In this document: positions 1 to 6,640 of the stretch, piece after piece
Position numbering within the stretch: position 1 is the stretch's first letter
How the letters are laid out: every line of letters begins with the position of its first letter
Origin: CAMYLR01 sp039590215
GTDB taxonomy: Bacteria > Gemmatimonadota > Gemmatimonadetes > JACCXV01 > JAHWKZ01
Reading direction: 5' to 3'
NCBI GenBank assembly: GCA_039590215.1
Contig: JBDHFX010000029.1
Location: forward strand, 1-21,126
Length of the DNA: 21,126 nt
Translations under genes and position numbers: made by a program
Notes under the pieces: generated by a model
The model's input: only the letters and a program-made list of their open reading frames with translations
Databases searched by the model: none
What the model was told of the DNA's origin: nothing

Positions 1-948
1 ATGGCCGGCCTACACAACGCCGATGAGGTGGCTCGAAAGGACGTCCGCATAGGAGACACCGTGATCGTCGCTCGGGGCGGCGACGTCATACCGCAGATCG
101 TCCGTGTGGTGAAGAAGAAGCGACCGCGGGGTGCCAAGCCATTTCGGTGGCCTGTGAAGTGCCCCACGTGCGGGACTGAGGTCGTCCGGTTGGAGGGCGA
201 GGTCGCCCACCGATGCCCCAACGTGTCGTGCCCGAGCCAGCTGAGGGAACGGGTTCTGCATTGGGGTGGGCGCGGGGCGATGGATATCGACGGTTTAGGG
301 GTCATGCTCGCGCAGCAGTTGGTCAACGAAGGCCTCGTCAAGGACCTGGCGGATCTTTATGAGTTGGATAGCGATACGCTGGCGTCGCTCGATCGGATGG
401 GGGAGCAGTCGACGTCCAACCTGATCGCCGCGCTCGAGCGGTCGAAAACGCGTGGTTTTCGCCATGCTCTGTTTGGCCTGGGCATTCGTTTCGTCGGGGG
501 TTCGGTGGCCAACGTCTTGGCCCAGACGTTTGATTCGATTGATGACGTCATGGCTGCGGATCGCGAGGTCCTGGAGGCGGTCGACGGGATCGGTCCCAAG
601 GTGGCCGAATCGGTCACATCGTTTTTCGACCGGTCTGGGAATCGCCGCTTAGTCGAGCGGTTGGTGGACCACGGCGTCGACTTCACTCGATCCGAGGGGT
701 TGGAGTCGACGGGCCCATTGGCGGGAGTAACGGTTGTGCTCACGGGTTCGCTGGAACTCTCCCGCGCGGGAGCCAAGGCTGCGATCGAGTCGCGCGGCGG
801 CCGCGTGACGGGTTCGGTCTCCGGCAAAACGACGTACCTGGTGGCCGGTGCCGACCCGGGGGCCAAGCTGGCCCGCGCCCGTGAGTTGGGTGTCGAGGTG
901 CTCGACGAGGCAGCGTTCCAGGCTTTGCTCGGAGAAGACACCGGCTAA
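1..948 (+). CDS. ligA: NAD-dependent DNA ligase LigA, C-terminal part (5' end outside window)
   Basis: This is the C-terminal 315 residues of the NAD+-dependent DNA ligase, which seals nicks in replication and repair using NAD+ as the AMP donor. The adenylation domain lies outside the window, and the ATG at base 1 is probably an internal codon: residues 4-30 (LHNADEV, RIGDTV, GGDVIPQ) match the middle of the OB-fold domain. A four-cysteine zinc finger follows (C54, C57, C72, C77), then a helix-hairpin-helix region (about 85-230) with VDGIGPKVAES, and a C-terminal BRCT domain (about 237-312). The reading frame is intact to TAA at 946-948. The family is normally about 670 residues, so a little under half is present. 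It is followed after 42 nt by grpE, which has its own promoter. The family assignment is secure. Confidence 0.96.
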   Translation: MAGLHNADEVARKDVRIGDTVIVARGGDVIPQIVRVVKKKRPRGAKPFRWPVKCPTCGTEVVRLEGEVAHRCPNVSCPSQLRERVLHWGGRGAMDIDGLGVMLAQQLVNEGLVKDLADLYELDSDTLASLDRMGEQSTSNLIAALERSKTRGFRHALFGLGIRFVGGSVANVLAQTFDSIDDVMAADREVLEAVDGIGPKVAESVTSFFDRSGNRRLVERLVDHGVDFTRSEGLESTGPLAGVTVVLTGSLELSRAGAKAAIESRGGRVTGSVSGKTTYLVAGADPGAKLARARELGVEVLDEAAFQALLGEDTG

Positions 949-964
949 AGGGGTACGCACCCCT
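949..964. other. Short perfect hairpin between ligA and grpE
   Basis: AGGGGT (949-954) and ACCCCT (959-964) form a perfect 6-bp stem with a 4-nt loop, beginning directly after the ligA stop codon. No T tract follows, so it is not a canonical intrinsic terminator. It overlaps the expected -35 zone of the grpE promoter, so it could be either a weak 3' end for ligA or an operator-like site. It does not match the CIRCE element of HrcA. Confidence 0.3.
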
Positions 965-982
965 CGGAACCGATCTTATATT
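954..982 (+). promoter_or_regulatory. Probable grpE promoter with -10 box just upstream of the ATG
   Basis: TATATT at 977-982 matches the sigma-70 -10 consensus at 5 of 6 positions. A weak -35 (TACGCA, 954-959) sits 17 nt upstream. The -10 ends 8 nt before the grpE ATG at 991, so transcription would start at or next to the start codon. No Shine-Dalgarno-like sequence lies in the 8-nt gap, which fits a leaderless mRNA. The position is inferred from sequence only. Confidence 0.5.
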
Positions 983-990
983 CGGGGCCC

Positions 991-1611
991 ATGGAACCCA
1001 AAGAACCAGCCGAGGAAACCGCCACCGGGCCGATCGAAGAGGCCGCGGCAGCGGAAGAGGAGACCGCGCCTACGCCCGGCGCCAGGCAAGAGCTGACGTC
1101 CGTCCAGCTCCAAGATCTCAAGATGATGCAGGATCGGTTGCTGCGTCTGAGGGCGGAGTTCGACAACTACCGCAAACGCGAGACGCGTGACAAGCGAGCT
1201 TCCTGGGAGCGCGCCAAAGGTGACTTGCTCAAGAAGCTGTTGCCCTCACTTGATGATCTCCACCGTGTAGCGACGTTGAAGCCCGACGAGACCAAGAGCA
1301 ACGCGGTTATCGATGGGGTCGCCCTGGTGCAGAGCAATCTGCTGGGAGCGTTGGGTCGCGACGGCTTGAAGGTGATTGGGGAACCGGGCGAGCCCTTCGA
1401 CCCGCACCTCCACGAGGCGATCGGGATGTGGCCGGCACCCACACCCGAGCAGCAAGGCACGATCGCGGCGGTGACGATGCGTGGCTACCAGTTTGGTCAC
1501 CAGCTCCTGCGTCCCGCCCAGGTCCAGGTGTACGAAGGAGGTGCAGGGGAGGATCTCCCCGACAGCCCGGCTCCCGGAGCGGACACGGCAGGCGCCGAGG
1601 CGACGACCTAG
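991..1611 (+). CDS. grpE: GrpE nucleotide exchange factor
   Basis: GrpE (206 residues) releases ADP from DnaK and resets the Hsp70 cycle in the cytosol. The N-terminus is an acidic, low-complexity tail (residues 1-30). A long amphipathic helix follows (about 35-75, with LLRLRAEFDNYRKRETRD), the part that forms the parallel dimer. The C-terminal beta domain carries the GrpE signature: FDPHLHEAIGMWP, then GYQFGHQLLRPAQVQVYEGG. The length is typical (about 180-210). ATG at 991 is the first start after ligA, is placed by a strong -10 box, and has no ribosome-binding site. It is followed after 12 nt by dnaJ, the usual partner. dnaK is not in the window, nor are hrcA or a CIRCE operator. Confidence 0.95.
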   Translation: MEPKEPAEETATGPIEEAAAAEEETAPTPGARQELTSVQLQDLKMMQDRLLRLRAEFDNYRKRETRDKRASWERAKGDLLKKLLPSLDDLHRVATLKPDETKSNAVIDGVALVQSNLLGALGRDGLKVIGEPGEPFDPHLHEAIGMWPAPTPEQQGTIAAVTMRGYQFGHQLLRPAQVQVYEGGAGEDLPDSPAPGADTAGAEATT

Positions 1612-1623
1612 GGGCCGGCCACC

Positions 1624-2742
1624 TTGGCCGCCACCGACTACTACAAGGTGCTTGGCGTTTCCGAGACCGCGAGCGCCGACGCAATCAAAAAGGCCTACCG
1701 CAAACTCGCCCGCAAGTACCACCCCGATGCGAATCCCGGAGACTCGGTCGCCGAAGAGCAGTTCAAGGAAATCTCGGCTGCCTATCAGGTGTTGTCCGAT
1801 CCGGAAAAGCGGCAGCAGTACGATCAGATGCGACGCTTTGGTGCCGGTGGGATGGGAGGCTTTCGACCCGGTCAGCCCGGAGGTCAGCCGGGCGGTTGGC
1901 AGCGGATCGACCTCGAGGATTTCGAGGGGTTGGGTGGCTTGGGCGGCCTCGGTGACCTGTTCGCGTCGATCTTCGGCGGCGGTGCGGCCCGCACGCGGGG
2001 TCCGGCGGCAACCCAGCGCCGCACCGGCCCCGATCGCCATATCACGGTTGGAGTTTCGTTCACGGTTGCCGCGCGCGGCGGACAGATCAGCGTCACGCTG
2101 CCGCTGGAAGAGGAGTGTCCTAAGTGCAAAGGGAGCGGGGCCGAGCCGGGAACCCCCGCCGAGCCGTGCCCCCAGTGCTCGGGCACCGGGCAGATCTCGC
2201 TCGTGCAGGGTGGCTTCTCGGTTCAGCGGCCGTGCCCGCGTTGCTACGGCCGCGGAGTGCTGATCAAAAACCCGTGCCGAGGCTGTGGCGGTGATGGGTC
2301 CGTCACGCGCCACCGTCGCATCAAGGTGCGGATTCCAGTCGGTATCGAGGACGGTGAGAGAATCCGCCTGCGCGGCAAGGGGGAACCCGGTGTGTCAGGT
2401 GGCGCGCCGGGAGATTTGTACCTGACCATCCAGATCAAACCGGATCGCTTTTTCCGCCGCGATGGGTTGGATATCCACTGCACGGTTCCGATCCGCGTAG
2501 TGCAGGCGATGTTGGGCACGCGCATCCGAGTGCGAACGGCGCACGGCAAGAAGGTCGAGCTCACCATCCCTGCCGGGACACAGGGCGGGACGCGATTCAA
2601 GCTAAAGGGGCAGGGCATAAAGAAAGGCGACAAAACCGGTGATCAGTACGTCGAGATTGCAATCACCGTGCCCGAGGAGCTGACGGATGAGGAACGGGCG
2701 ATGGTCGAGGAGCTCGGCGAGCGTTCGAGCTTCAAGGAGTGA
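1624..2742 (+). CDS. dnaJ: Chaperone protein DnaJ (type I Hsp40)
   Basis: DnaJ (372 residues) delivers unfolded substrates to DnaK and stimulates its ATPase. The J domain occupies residues 4-70 with the essential HPD triad at 33-35. A Gly/Phe-rich linker follows (about 73-125), then a zinc-binding region with all four CxxCxGxG-type repeats (C165/C168, C182/C185, C204/C207, C218/C221), and two C-terminal substrate-binding beta domains ending near 360. All type I domains are present and the length is normal. The start is TTG at 1624, which places the J domain at its usual distance from the N-terminus; the upstream gap has only an AGGGG-like weak ribosome site. It lies 12 nt after grpE and is probably co-transcribed with it. 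Confidence 0.95.
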   Translation: MAATDYYKVLGVSETASADAIKKAYRKLARKYHPDANPGDSVAEEQFKEISAAYQVLSDPEKRQQYDQMRRFGAGGMGGFRPGQPGGQPGGWQRIDLEDFEGLGGLGGLGDLFASIFGGGAARTRGPAATQRRTGPDRHITVGVSFTVAARGGQISVTLPLEEECPKCKGSGAEPGTPAEPCPQCSGTGQISLVQGGFSVQRPCPRCYGRGVLIKNPCRGCGGDGSVTRHRRIKVRIPVGIEDGERIRLRGKGEPGVSGGAPGDLYLTIQIKPDRFFRRDGLDIHCTVPIRVVQAMLGTRIRVRTAHGKKVELTIPAGTQGGTRFKLKGQGIKKGDKTGDQYVEIAITVPEELTDEERAMVEELGERSSFKE

Positions 2743-2750
2743 CGCCGGTC

Positions 2751-3491
2751 GTGGACGAGGCTGGGATCATTGGACTCGGTCGTTGCGGCCAGCTCGCGGC
2801 ACAGCTTCTGAGAGATCACTACCGGTTGACAGTGGCCGATGTCCGTGATCGATCCGCGGAGGCTGCGTCGCTCGGCGTAGCCTGGGACACTCTCGAGTCC
2901 GTTGCCGCGAAGCCCCGAATCCTGCTCGCCGTTCCGATTCGCGCCATACCCAATGTCTTGAACCAGATCACGCCTCACTTAGCAAGCGACGCCTTGATCG
3001 TCGATGTCTGTTCGGTTAAGTCGCGCCCGATGGAGTGGATGGCTGAGCATCTGCCGGCGGGAGTTCAGTTCGTTGGCACGCACCCCCTGTTCGGTCCAGA
3101 TAGCGTATCGGAACAAGGCGTTGATGGACAACGCATCGTCGTGTGCGCGTCGGGCGGTCAGGAAGCCGCAGCGGAGCAAGTCTGTCAGGTGGCGCGCGAG
3201 CTTGGTCTCGAGCCGATCCTGTCGACCCCAGACGAGCACGATCGTCAGATGGCACGGTCTCAGGCGGTGGTGTTTTTACTTGCGCGGGCGATGCGATTGG
3301 CAGGATTGGAGCCCACGCAGCTCGGCACGCCGTCGGAGCGTCAGGTCTACTCGGCGCTCGATCTAGTAGCTAGCGACACCGACGAACTCTACGAGGACAT
3401 TCTCGGACACAACCCTCACGTCCCAGAGCCAGTGCGGGCGTTGTGCGCAGCGATGCTGTCGGAGATCGATCGGTGTGCTGGGGGTGAGTAG
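2751..3491 (+). CDS. tyrA: TyrA-family prephenate/arogenate dehydrogenase
   Basis: This is an NAD(P)-dependent oxidative decarboxylase of tyrosine synthesis, converting prephenate to 4-hydroxyphenylpyruvate or arogenate to tyrosine. The N-terminal Rossmann fold shows GIIGLGRCG, and the substrate-binding motif THPLFGPDS contains the conserved catalytic-site His. The C-terminus (SDTDELYEDILGHNPHV) matches the helical dimerisation domain. At 246 residues it is short and has no ACT or chorismate mutase domain. Two GTG starts are possible: 2739, overlapping the dnaJ stop, and 2751. An AAGGAG at 2734-2739 is 11 nt before 2751 but overlaps 2739, so I prefer 2751. Substrate choice cannot be read from the sequence. 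It converges on the DUF2461 gene with a 5-nt gap. Confidence 0.87.
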   Translation: MDEAGIIGLGRCGQLAAQLLRDHYRLTVADVRDRSAEAASLGVAWDTLESVAAKPRILLAVPIRAIPNVLNQITPHLASDALIVDVCSVKSRPMEWMAEHLPAGVQFVGTHPLFGPDSVSEQGVDGQRIVVCASGGQEAAAEQVCQVARELGLEPILSTPDEHDRQMARSQAVVFLLARAMRLAGLEPTQLGTPSERQVYSALDLVASDTDELYEDILGHNPHVPEPVRALCAAMLSEIDRCAGGE

Positions 3492-3496
3492 CGTGG

Positions 3497-4201
3497 TCAG
3501 TACTTGACGCCCAACGCGTCGCACAAGAATCGTTGAAAAGGCTTACCGGCGCGGCAACGCGCCGTGAACTCCGAAATCAGGTCCGGTCCCGTCACGGTTC
3601 GTTGGCTCAGCTTCGAGACGCCGATGAAGTCCTTTCGGCGAAGATCCTCGATCAATGGATGGTCAGGATCGAACCCCGTGGGCGCGCGTTTTAGAGAATC
3701 CCCCGATAGTTCGTAATGGTCGCGGAAAGTCTTGGCGCCCTTGGTGCGCTTCCAACGTGCCGAGTCCTGATCGATCGCCGCCCGGATCTTCTTGAGCGAG
3801 CCCGAGTCGGGACGCCATATCCCGCACCCCATCCAGGTTCCATCGGCATCGACGTGCAGGTAGAAACCCGGGGCGTGAACGTCTTTTGCGGTAACGTGCG
3901 GGAACCGGATCCCGATGTACGTCTTGTACGGGCTCTTGTCCTTGGAGAACCGAACGTCGCGGTAGATCCGGAATAGCGACCCGCCGACCGGTCGCGCGTC
4001 GGCCTTGAAGTGTGGACTGATCTTCTTCAAGTGTGGCGCGAAATCGGCGATGAAACTCAGCGCGGGCGCTTTGACATGCTCCTCGTAGCGATCCTTGTTG
4101 GCGTTGAACCAGGCACGCCGATTATTGAGATCGAGCTCCCTCAGAAAATCGATCGTCGCCCGCGAGAAGTATCGCTCGTCGCTCTTGCTGGTTTTCGCCA
4201 T
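3497..4201 (-). CDS. DUF2461 family protein
   Basis: This 234-residue protein belongs to the DUF2461 (TIGR02453) family, whose biochemical function I do not know to be established. Family features seen are an N-terminal FLRELDLNNRRAWFNANKDR block, FRIYRDVRFSKDKSPYKT in the middle, and GFYLHVDADGTWMGCGIW. No signal peptide or membrane segment is visible, so it is probably cytosolic. ATG at 4201 lies 7 nt after the sod stop codon, so it is probably translated from the sod transcript, although no clear Shine-Dalgarno is seen. Its 3' end nearly abuts that of the convergent tyrA. The family call is firm and the role is unknown. Confidence 0.88.
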   Translation of the reverse strand: MAKTSKSDERYFSRATIDFLRELDLNNRRAWFNANKDRYEEHVKAPALSFIADFAPHLKKISPHFKADARPVGGSLFRIYRDVRFSKDKSPYKTYIGIRFPHVTAKDVHAPGFYLHVDADGTWMGCGIWRPDSGSLKKIRAAIDQDSARWKRTKGAKTFRDHYELSGDSLKRAPTGFDPDHPLIEDLRRKDFIGVSKLSQRTVTGPDLISEFTARCRAGKPFQRFLCDALGVKY

Positions 4202-4208
4202 CCGTAGC

Positions 4209-4817
4209 CTAGCTGGCGGCCTCGAACCGGCGCGCGACCTCGTCCCAGTTGACGACGTTCCACCACGCCGCGAGGTAGTCTGGGCGGCGGTTCTGGTAAT
4301 TCAGGTAGTAGGCGTGCTCCCAGACGTCGACGCCGAGAATCGGCGTTCGGCCCTGCGACAGAGGCGAATCCTGATTGGGCGTGCTCTCGACGATGAGCTT
4401 GCCACCATCGACTGAGAGCCACCCCCAACCGCTACCAAACCGCGTTGCCCCGGCGCCGGATAGTTTGGACTTGAGATCGTCGAAGCTTCCAAAAGCACTG
4501 GCGATCGCGTCGGCAAGCACGCCGCTCGGTTCGCCGCCGCCGTCCGGGGACATGACCGTCCAGAACAACGTGTGATTCGCGTGTCCACCGCCGTTGTTGC
4601 GGACCGCGCCCCGGATGTCGTCGGGCACGGAGCCGAGATCGGCGATCAGCTCCTCGACGCTCTTCGACTGCAAATCGGGGTGCTTTTCGAGTGCAGTGTT
4701 GAGGTTGCCGACGTAGGCAGCGTGATGACGATCGTGGTGAATCTCCATCGTCCGCGTGTCGATATGAGGCTCGAGCGCATCGAACGGATACGAAAGAGCA
4801 GGGACCTCATGCGCCAT
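4209..4817 (-). CDS. sodA: Superoxide dismutase, Mn type (Fe/Mn family)
   Basis: This enzyme (202 residues) converts superoxide to oxygen and hydrogen peroxide. All four metal ligands are present: H27, H82 (in HANHTLFW), D164 and H168 (in DVWEHAYYLNY). The second-sphere Gln lies in the C-terminal half at Q149 (NQDSPL), and the pocket has GGGHANH. These are markers of Mn or cambialistic enzymes rather than Fe-specific ones, which place the Gln in the N-terminal half. There is no signal peptide, so it is cytosolic. The start is set by AAGGAG (minus strand, bases 4829-4824) with a 6-nt spacer to ATG. It is the first gene of a likely two-gene operon with DUF2461. The metal preference is a prediction; the enzyme family is certain. 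Confidence 0.95.
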   Translation of the reverse strand: MAHEVPALSYPFDALEPHIDTRTMEIHHDRHHAAYVGNLNTALEKHPDLQSKSVEELIADLGSVPDDIRGAVRNNGGGHANHTLFWTVMSPDGGGEPSGVLADAIASAFGSFDDLKSKLSGAGATRFGSGWGWLSVDGGKLIVESTPNQDSPLSQGRTPILGVDVWEHAYYLNYQNRRPDYLAAWWNVVNWDEVARRFEAAS

Positions 4818-4850
4818 GAAAGTCTCCTTCGGTGTGGATGTGAGCGATTG

Positions 4851-4879
4851 ATCGAATGCGATGTGAAACGGTGGGTCAA
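4851..4879 (-). promoter_or_regulatory. Candidate sod promoter
   Basis: On the minus strand, TTGACC (4879-4874) and TTCGAT (4856-4851) are separated by 17 nt. The -35 matches consensus at 5 of 6 positions and the -10 at 3 of 6. The predicted start leaves about 25-30 nt of leader containing the AAGGAG ribosome site. The -10 is weak, so this is tentative. Confidence 0.35.
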
Positions 4880-4928
4880 CGTATCACGCGAACCCTGGCT
4901 GGGCCAACCACAGCGGCCGCGCCGCTAG

Positions 4929-4958
4929 TTGACACCCGTTGGTGTCAGCCCGTACGTT
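4929..4958 (+). promoter_or_regulatory. Probable tRNA-Glu promoter
   Basis: A perfect -35 hexamer TTGACA lies at 4929-4934, with a -10-like TACGTT at 4953-4958 (18-nt spacer), about 21 nt before the mature tRNA 5' end at 4980. The same stretch holds an inverted repeat, TGACACC (4930-4936) and GGTGTCA (4941-4947), with a 4-nt loop. A T6 run at 4957-4962 is separated from that repeat by 9 nt, so I read this as promoter plus possible operator rather than as a terminator. Confidence 0.5.
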
Positions 4959-4979
4959 TTTTCCCCTGCCAAGGCGCGC

Positions 4980-5057
4980 GACCCCATCGTCTAGTCTGGT
5001 CTAGGACTCCACCCTTTCAAGGTGGTAACACGGGTTCGAATCCCGTTGGGGTCGCCA
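4980..5057 (+). tRNA. tRNA-Glu (anticodon TTC)
   Basis: The full cloverleaf folds. The acceptor stem is GACCCCA (4980-4986) with TGGGGTC (5047-5053), followed by discriminator G and an encoded CCA (5055-5057). The D arm begins at 4989. The anticodon stem is CCACC/GGTGG with loop CTTTCAA, giving anticodon TTC, which reads GAA and GAG. The T arm is ACGGG-TTCGAAT-CCCGT. The genomically encoded CCA tail means no CCA addition is needed for maturation. The sequence closely resembles bacterial tRNA-Glu genes in general. Confidence 0.96.
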
Positions 5058-5106
5058 CTTCTTTGAATCATTTCGGCGGCACGTCCGTGCAAGCCATCCG
5101 AGTATG

Positions 5107-5148
5107 TACTCCCTTCGTTCAGGGAGTAGAATTCCTCGGGAAACGAGG
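5107..5148 (+). other. Tandem hairpins downstream of tRNA-Glu
   Basis: Two adjacent stem-loops lie 50 nt after the tRNA. The first pairs TACTCCCT (5107-5114) with AGGGAGTA (5121-5128), an 8-bp perfect stem with loop TCGTTC. The second pairs CCTCG (5134-5138) with CGAGG (5144-5148), loop GGAAA. No T tract follows either one, so they are not standard intrinsic terminators. They could be processing signals, a small RNA or factor-dependent 3' structure. Confidence 0.35.
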
Positions 5149-5170
5149 CTCGGGGGCTAGCCGGGCAGCG

Positions 5171-5199
5171 TAGCGACGCCATGCGCGGTCGCATAGACT
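5171..5199 (+). promoter_or_regulatory. Weak candidate promoter for the DUF1059 gene
   Basis: TAGACT at 5194-5199 matches the -10 consensus at 4 of 6 positions. A poor -35 (TAGCGA, 5171-5176) lies 17 nt upstream. The perfect inverted repeat ATGCG-CGGT-CGCAT (5181-5194) sits in the spacer and touches the -10, so it could be an operator. Evidence is limited. Confidence 0.25.
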
Positions 5200-5252
5200 A
5201 GAAGTCAGCGAGCCAGCCATGATTGGCGCACAAGAAAAAGGAGGAAATGGCA

Positions 5253-5432
5253 ATGACGCTACAAGTTGATTGCGCGAAGGTGAACCCGGCTACTGGGTGC
5301 ACGACCGTGTTACAAGCCGAGACCGAAGAAGAGCTGATGCAGAAGGTCGCTGTGCACGCCAAAGATCACGGCATCACGGAGGTGACCCCCGAGCTGATAG
5401 CGCAGGTCAAGGGGACGATCGAAGAAGTCTAG
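5253..5432 (+). CDS. DUF1059 family small protein
   Basis: This is a 59-residue protein of the DUF1059 family, which is small, probably cytosolic, and of unestablished function as far as I know. It has the family pattern of an N-terminal cysteine-bearing strand (DCAKVNPATGCTTVLQA), the helix ETEEELMQKVAVHAKD, and the C-terminal block HGITEVTPELIAQVK. A strong AAGGAGG at 5238-5244 decides the start. The ATG at 5253 is 8 nt away, while ATG 5247 is too close (2 nt) and TTG 5223 lies upstream of the site. A longer in-frame reading from TTG 5223 gives 69 residues but is unlikely. The 3' end lies 5 nt from the convergent export permease gene. Confidence 0.85.
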   Translation: MTLQVDCAKVNPATGCTTVLQAETEEELMQKVAVHAKDHGITEVTPELIAQVKGTIEEV

Positions 5433-5437
5433 GCGGC

Positions 5438-6637
5438 TTATTCTGCGCGAATCGCTTCTACCGGTTCGAGAGCGGCCGCGTTGCGGGCAGGAAGCACGCC
5501 GGATACCAGCCCGATGACGATCGCCACGCCCTCGGCGATGAAGACAAACAACACCGGCGTGTGAACCGGGAGCGCGGGCACGAAGACGTGCAGTATGCGC
5601 GAGATGCCTATTCCGATCAGCAGTCCACTCAGTCCGCCCAACGCTGCCAACACCGTCGCCTCGCCAAGGAACAGGCGTAATATCTGGTCGCGGTCAGCAC
5701 CGAGCGCACGCAATAACCCAATCTCGCTGGTGCGTTCGTTGACGGCGATCGTCATGATCGTGAAGATCCCCACCGCGCCGACCAATAGCGAGATCCCACC
5801 CAACGCGGCGACCGCAAAGGTCAACACGTTGAGCACTCTGCCGAGGACGTCGAGCATTTGATCCTGTGTATTGATGGTGACGTCCTCGCCACCGTGGCGG
5901 GCGATAAAGAGACGCTCGATACCGGCCACCAGCTCATCGACCGGTGCGTCTTCGTCGTACAGGACATCGATCTCGAGGAGGCCATCGCGCCTAAAGAGCT
6001 CGAGTCCGCGCACGACCGGGATGTACACGGTATCGTCGAGGTCAAATCCGAGCATGTTCCCCTTTGATTCCATGACACCGATGACGATGTAACGGTCGCC
6101 AGCAATCCGGATCCGTTCGCCGAGCGGGTTTTCGCTCCCAAAGAGTTCGTCCCGCATCTTGCTCCCGAGGACGGCGAATGCGCGTGGAGCCCGGACGTCA
6201 TCGTCCGGCAAGAACTCGCCGACCGCGACCGGAAACTGGAACGCTTCGGGGAAACCGGGTCCCGTACCGTACACCAGTGTCCGGCGTTGACGGTTAGCGC
6301 CTTCGACCGCCGCGTTGCCCCACACGAACGGGACCGCTTCCTGAACGTACGGCAGCCGAGTCAGCGCTTCTGCGTCGTCGAGCGACAGCGGGCGCACGGT
6401 GCCAAATACCCCGATCGAGGCGCCAAACGTCGTCGCTTTGCCGGGATTGATCGCAATGATCGTCGTCCCGAACTGCGTGAACTCGTCGAGCACGAACCGG
6501 TGGATACCCTCGCCGATCGAGGTGAGCAGGACGACCGCCGATATGCCGATCGCGATCCCGAGTGCGGTGAGCAGGCTTCGCGCCCGGTGAGCGACGATCG
6601 ATAGCGTCGTAAAGCGGAGGAAGTCTCGCCAACGCAC
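5438..6637 (-). CDS. ABC transporter permease (MacB/FtsX type), second of pair
   Basis: This is an inner-membrane permease of 399 residues. It has one N-terminal membrane segment (about 20-40, TALGIAIGISAVVLL), a large extracytoplasmic MacB-PCD-like domain (about 45-265), and three C-terminal segments (about 272-298, 322-347 and 362-388). The cytosolic coupling segment NERTSEIGLLRALGADRDQI and the terminal PARNAAALEPVEAIRAE are family hallmarks. It starts 3 nt after the stop of the sister permease and is the last gene of the operon. The two permeases share the fold but differ in sequence, so a heterodimer is likely. The cargo is unknown; MacB-like export of lipids, peptides or small molecules is possible. 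Confidence 0.9.
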   Translation of the reverse strand: MRWRDFLRFTTLSIVAHRARSLLTALGIAIGISAVVLLTSIGEGIHRFVLDEFTQFGTTIIAINPGKATTFGASIGVFGTVRPLSLDDAEALTRLPYVQEAVPFVWGNAAVEGANRQRRTLVYGTGPGFPEAFQFPVAVGEFLPDDDVRAPRAFAVLGSKMRDELFGSENPLGERIRIAGDRYIVIGVMESKGNMLGFDLDDTVYIPVVRGLELFRRDGLLEIDVLYDEDAPVDELVAGIERLFIARHGGEDVTINTQDQMLDVLGRVLNVLTFAVAALGGISLLVGAVGIFTIMTIAVNERTSEIGLLRALGADRDQILRLFLGEATVLAALGGLSGLLIGIGISRILHVFVPALPVHTPVLFVFIAEGVAIVIGLVSGVLPARNAAALEPVEAIRAE

Positions 6638-6640
6638 GGG

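Noticed and set aside
1246..2313. Open frame of 355 codons on the minus strand
   Set aside because: It is antisense to grpE and dnaJ, is Arg/Gly-rich and has no recognisable domain.
4930..4962. Intrinsic terminator (inverted repeat plus T6) upstream of the tRNA
   Set aside because: The T run is 9 nt from the stem, no plus-strand gene ends just before it, and the repeat contains a perfect TTGACA -35 at the right distance from the tRNA.
4991..5194. Minus-strand open frame containing GIRTRVTTLKGW
   Set aside because: This phrase is the well-known artefact of translating the antisense strand of a tRNA gene; the tRNA-Glu explains it.
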